A stretch of 64,000 nucleotides of DNA, taken from Eucommia ulmoides (lineage: Eukaryota > Streptophyta > Magnoliopsida > Garryales > Eucommiaceae). A program made the position numbers and the translations under genes. Positions within the stretch are counted from its first letter, which is position 1, and the number at the start of each line of letters is the position of its first letter. The notes beneath the pieces are model-generated. The model saw only the letters and a list, made by a program, of their open reading frames with translations. It made no database searches and was not told the DNA's origin. Positions 62,421 to 64,000 of this stretch are shown piece after piece. The stretch covers positions 10,802,905 through 10,866,904 of the forward strand of contig CM028335.1 in NCBI GenBank assembly GCA_016647705.1, read 5' to 3'.

Positions 62421-62903
62421 ACCTTTCTAAATGACCATATTATGACTGACCAAAAAACACCCGAGCAAGGGAAAATATCCTCCCGCAGGGTCCTCGCGGA
62501 TGCAGACGCCCTAGAGAACTTGGCCTCGGCGGTAGAGTATACCTTGAAGAGAATTGTGCCCATAAATTACCTAGACGAGTCGAGCGCGATGATTTCAAAC
62601 AAAGTCATGACCATCTGTAAACTTAATGACGAATTGACCTAGCTCGATCCAATCAAACTGTATCTTGAGAAGGATACCCTGCCTAGTGACCGAGTTAAGG
62701 CCAGAAGAATAAGATACCAAGCAGAAAAATAAACTGAACAAGTATCAATTACCTATAAGAAATTTATTTTTCATTACAGAGAAATATATGTACATGGTAG
62801 GGTTCAAGCCTGATACAAAAAAGCCTTTTCAGGGAAACAAAAAAAAATCTACTGAGAGTGAAGTCCAAAAATTCAAGGATTAAAGTTATTGTAAAGGCCC
62901 AGC
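62421..62903 (+). pseudogene. Tat-3 deleted region: no second RNase H, no integrase
   Basis: After the first RNase H comes ALENLASAVEYTLKRIVPIN (62505-62570), which in Tat-1 follows the second RNase H (HLASAVEFTLKKSVPIEYL). Then comes the pre-integrase linker LDPIKLYLEKDTLPSDRVKA, which breaks off at about 62735. Integrase is absent and non-coding DNA leads to the antisense ORF. Two separate deletions are implied. Confidence 0.7.
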
Positions 62904-63324
62904 CTAAGCACCCCCGGTCTCAGCGCCACCAGCCGCACCAGCCGCTTCTCCAGCCTGCTTTGCCTTAGTACCCTTTTTCTTATCTTTTGAGTCTGAGAAC
63001 TCCATTTTGATTTCTTGGTAGGGAAAGTTGGGGTATTGGCGCCTCAGGGAAATGATCGCTGCGTCGAAGCCATCTTGCATTTCGTCAACCCCAATGTTGA
63101 GCTTGAAGTCTTTAAACTCCTTGTTGGCTTTCTAGTTGGCGACGGCGTCTTGCTCAGCTTAGGCTGCGACCTCTTGCTTCTCCTTTTTGGTAGTTGAGCA
63201 CCTGAACCTTCTCGTGAAGGTCATTTAGGCCCTTCACAGCATTGAATTTCTCTTGGATAAAAACCTTCTCCTTCTCATTTGTTTGGCTGAGGTGGAAGCC
63301 CACCTCGGCTGCCTTAAAGAGATT

Positions 63325-63400
63325 CTGCATTCAAAAGCACGGTTACATTAAAACTCAGAAAAAGTTTCTAAGTAAAAGAATGACCGATAAGGGAGCTCAC
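63325..63400 (-). other. Predicted intron in the Tat-3 antisense ORF, shared with Tat-1
   Basis: 76 bp, donor GTGAGC, acceptor TTGAATGCAG, phase 0. It joins KDAMV to NLFKAAE, the counterpart of RDVVL to ALFRAGS in Tat-1. Confidence 0.65.
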
Positions 63401-63891
63401 CACCATGGCATCCTTATAGAGCTCTGAGATCAGCTTGACGTCGCTCTTAGACTCAATCTTTCGATAGTTGTCAAGGTGAGTGATCTTGTGGATGAAACTG
63501 AGAAGCAGCTAAAAAAGGTCCAAAATACGCTGACCAAGCTAAAGACCCTTATCGAGCACAACGAAGGACTTGTTCTTCTCGGTTTCTTTCTTCCTTCGCT
63601 TTGTCTTTGGGTCGGCCTTCGCCTCGGTCATCTTCCTCTTCTTCTTATTCTTGTGTTCGAAGGCGACCGAGTTGACCTGCTGTACTGGAAAAAGAGCTGT
63701 CTCCAGTGCAAGGGCCTTTCCTTATGGCGTCGACCTCGTCGGAGTCTGGTAAGGTGTGGTCTTTGCCGAGGTAGGCTCTTTCTCCTAGGCAACCTTCTCG
63801 GGCTGGGCGCCCTGCTGGGAGCCGACAACTTCAGTAACCTCCTTGATCTGCCTCTCTTTCATGAGCTTCTTAAGGATGGATCTATCCATAA

Positions 63892-63974
63892 CTGTTCAAG
63901 AGAGGTAAATCAATTAGTAAAATAAAAAATAGCTACGTAAAGGAAAAGTACCAAGAAGAAATTAGGTTGCTTAC
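63892..63974 (-). other. Second predicted intron in the Tat-3 antisense ORF
   Basis: 83 bp, donor GTAAGC, acceptor CTCTTGAACAG, just before the MDRSILKKLMKER block. Tat-1 has a T-rich, intron-like gap (about 7190-7281) before its matching block. Confidence 0.6.
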
Positions 63975-64000
63975 TGTTCTTAGAGGATTTGCTGAGAATG

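Larger units (their letters stand above)
57058..64000 (+). mobile_element. Tat-3: Tat-lineage element, internally deleted, runs off the window
   Basis: LTR, PBS, gag, PR, RT and RNase H are in order. The second RNase H and integrase are missing, and the antisense extra ORF begins at 62904. Sequence blocks are close to Tat-1 (for example VWAKFL in PR and ALNAFIDGLRH in gag), so these two belong to related families. The left edge TGATGTGG with flank GCGCT is inferred. The matching flank is outside the window. Confidence 0.8.
62904..64000 (-). pseudogene. Tat-3 antisense extra ORF, C-terminal half
   Basis: Minus strand; the 5' part lies beyond the window. Exons: up to 63975, then 63401-63891, then 62904-63324. 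It carries MDRSILKKLMKERQIKEVTE (like MDEVVLRRMLKER of Tat-1), a basic Lys-rich stretch, a helical part ..SDVKLISELYKDAMV joined to NLFKAAEVGFHLSQTNEKEK, and a C-terminal block RRQYPNFPYQEIKMEFSDS. A Gly/Ala tail ends at TAG 62904. Stops and shifts occur, for example near 63145-63165. Function unknown. Confidence 0.7.

Overview
This window is plant nuclear DNA, most likely from a eudicot. It is almost entirely decayed LTR retrotransposons nested inside one another, followed by one intact host gene. The evidence for a plant is the lineages present (Tat, Athila and Tekay-type Ty3/gypsy, Ty1/copia, and hAT-type MITEs), plant-like short GT-AG introns, and a host gene of six short exons. I cannot name the species.

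Left part (1-26434). The outermost unit that can be read here is a Ty1/copia element on the + strand. Its RT-RNase H remnant is at 22994-24955 and its 3' LTR starts at 25541. A minus-strand Tat element (Tat-1, 589-22993) appears to sit inside it. Tat-1 was itself hit by an Athila-type element at 855-6464 (5-bp target duplication CTTAG), a second Athila-type element at 12403-16694 (ATAGG), a solo LTR at 18118-19757, and an Athila-type LTR that ends at 588.

Middle part (26435-51771). A Tekay-like chromovirus lies here, with PBS for initiator tRNA-Met, gag, PR, RT, RNase H, IN, chromodomain and a 3' LTR at 49671-51771. Its 5' LTR is split by a 14.4-kb Tat element (Tat-2, 27060-41464, duplication ACTAC). 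Tat-2 contains an Athila-type solo LTR at 32261-33691 and an Ogre-like solo LTR at 38584-40703 (GGATG). The chromovirus gag holds another solo LTR at 43271-45912 (TCTAG).

Right part. After about 1.7 kb of low-complexity intergenic DNA comes an intact ankyrin-repeat gene on the minus strand (53516-56770; six exons, 205 residues). A third Tat element (Tat-3, 57058 to past the window end) starts about 290 bp upstream of that gene and faces away from it. Its gag carries a 573-bp hAT-type MITE with a perfect 8-bp duplication.

Common theme. All three Tat elements run gag-PR-RT-RNase H(-second RNase H-IN) in one direction, and then carry an extra gene in the opposite direction near the 3' end. In two of them a phase-0 intron falls at the same place in that antisense gene. 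Tat-2 has a further small antisense reading frame with its own TATA-like box, which I do not recognise. All element coding regions carry stops, frameshifts or lost catalytic residues, so nothing here looks able to move by itself. The ankyrin gene is the only coding sequence that looks functional.
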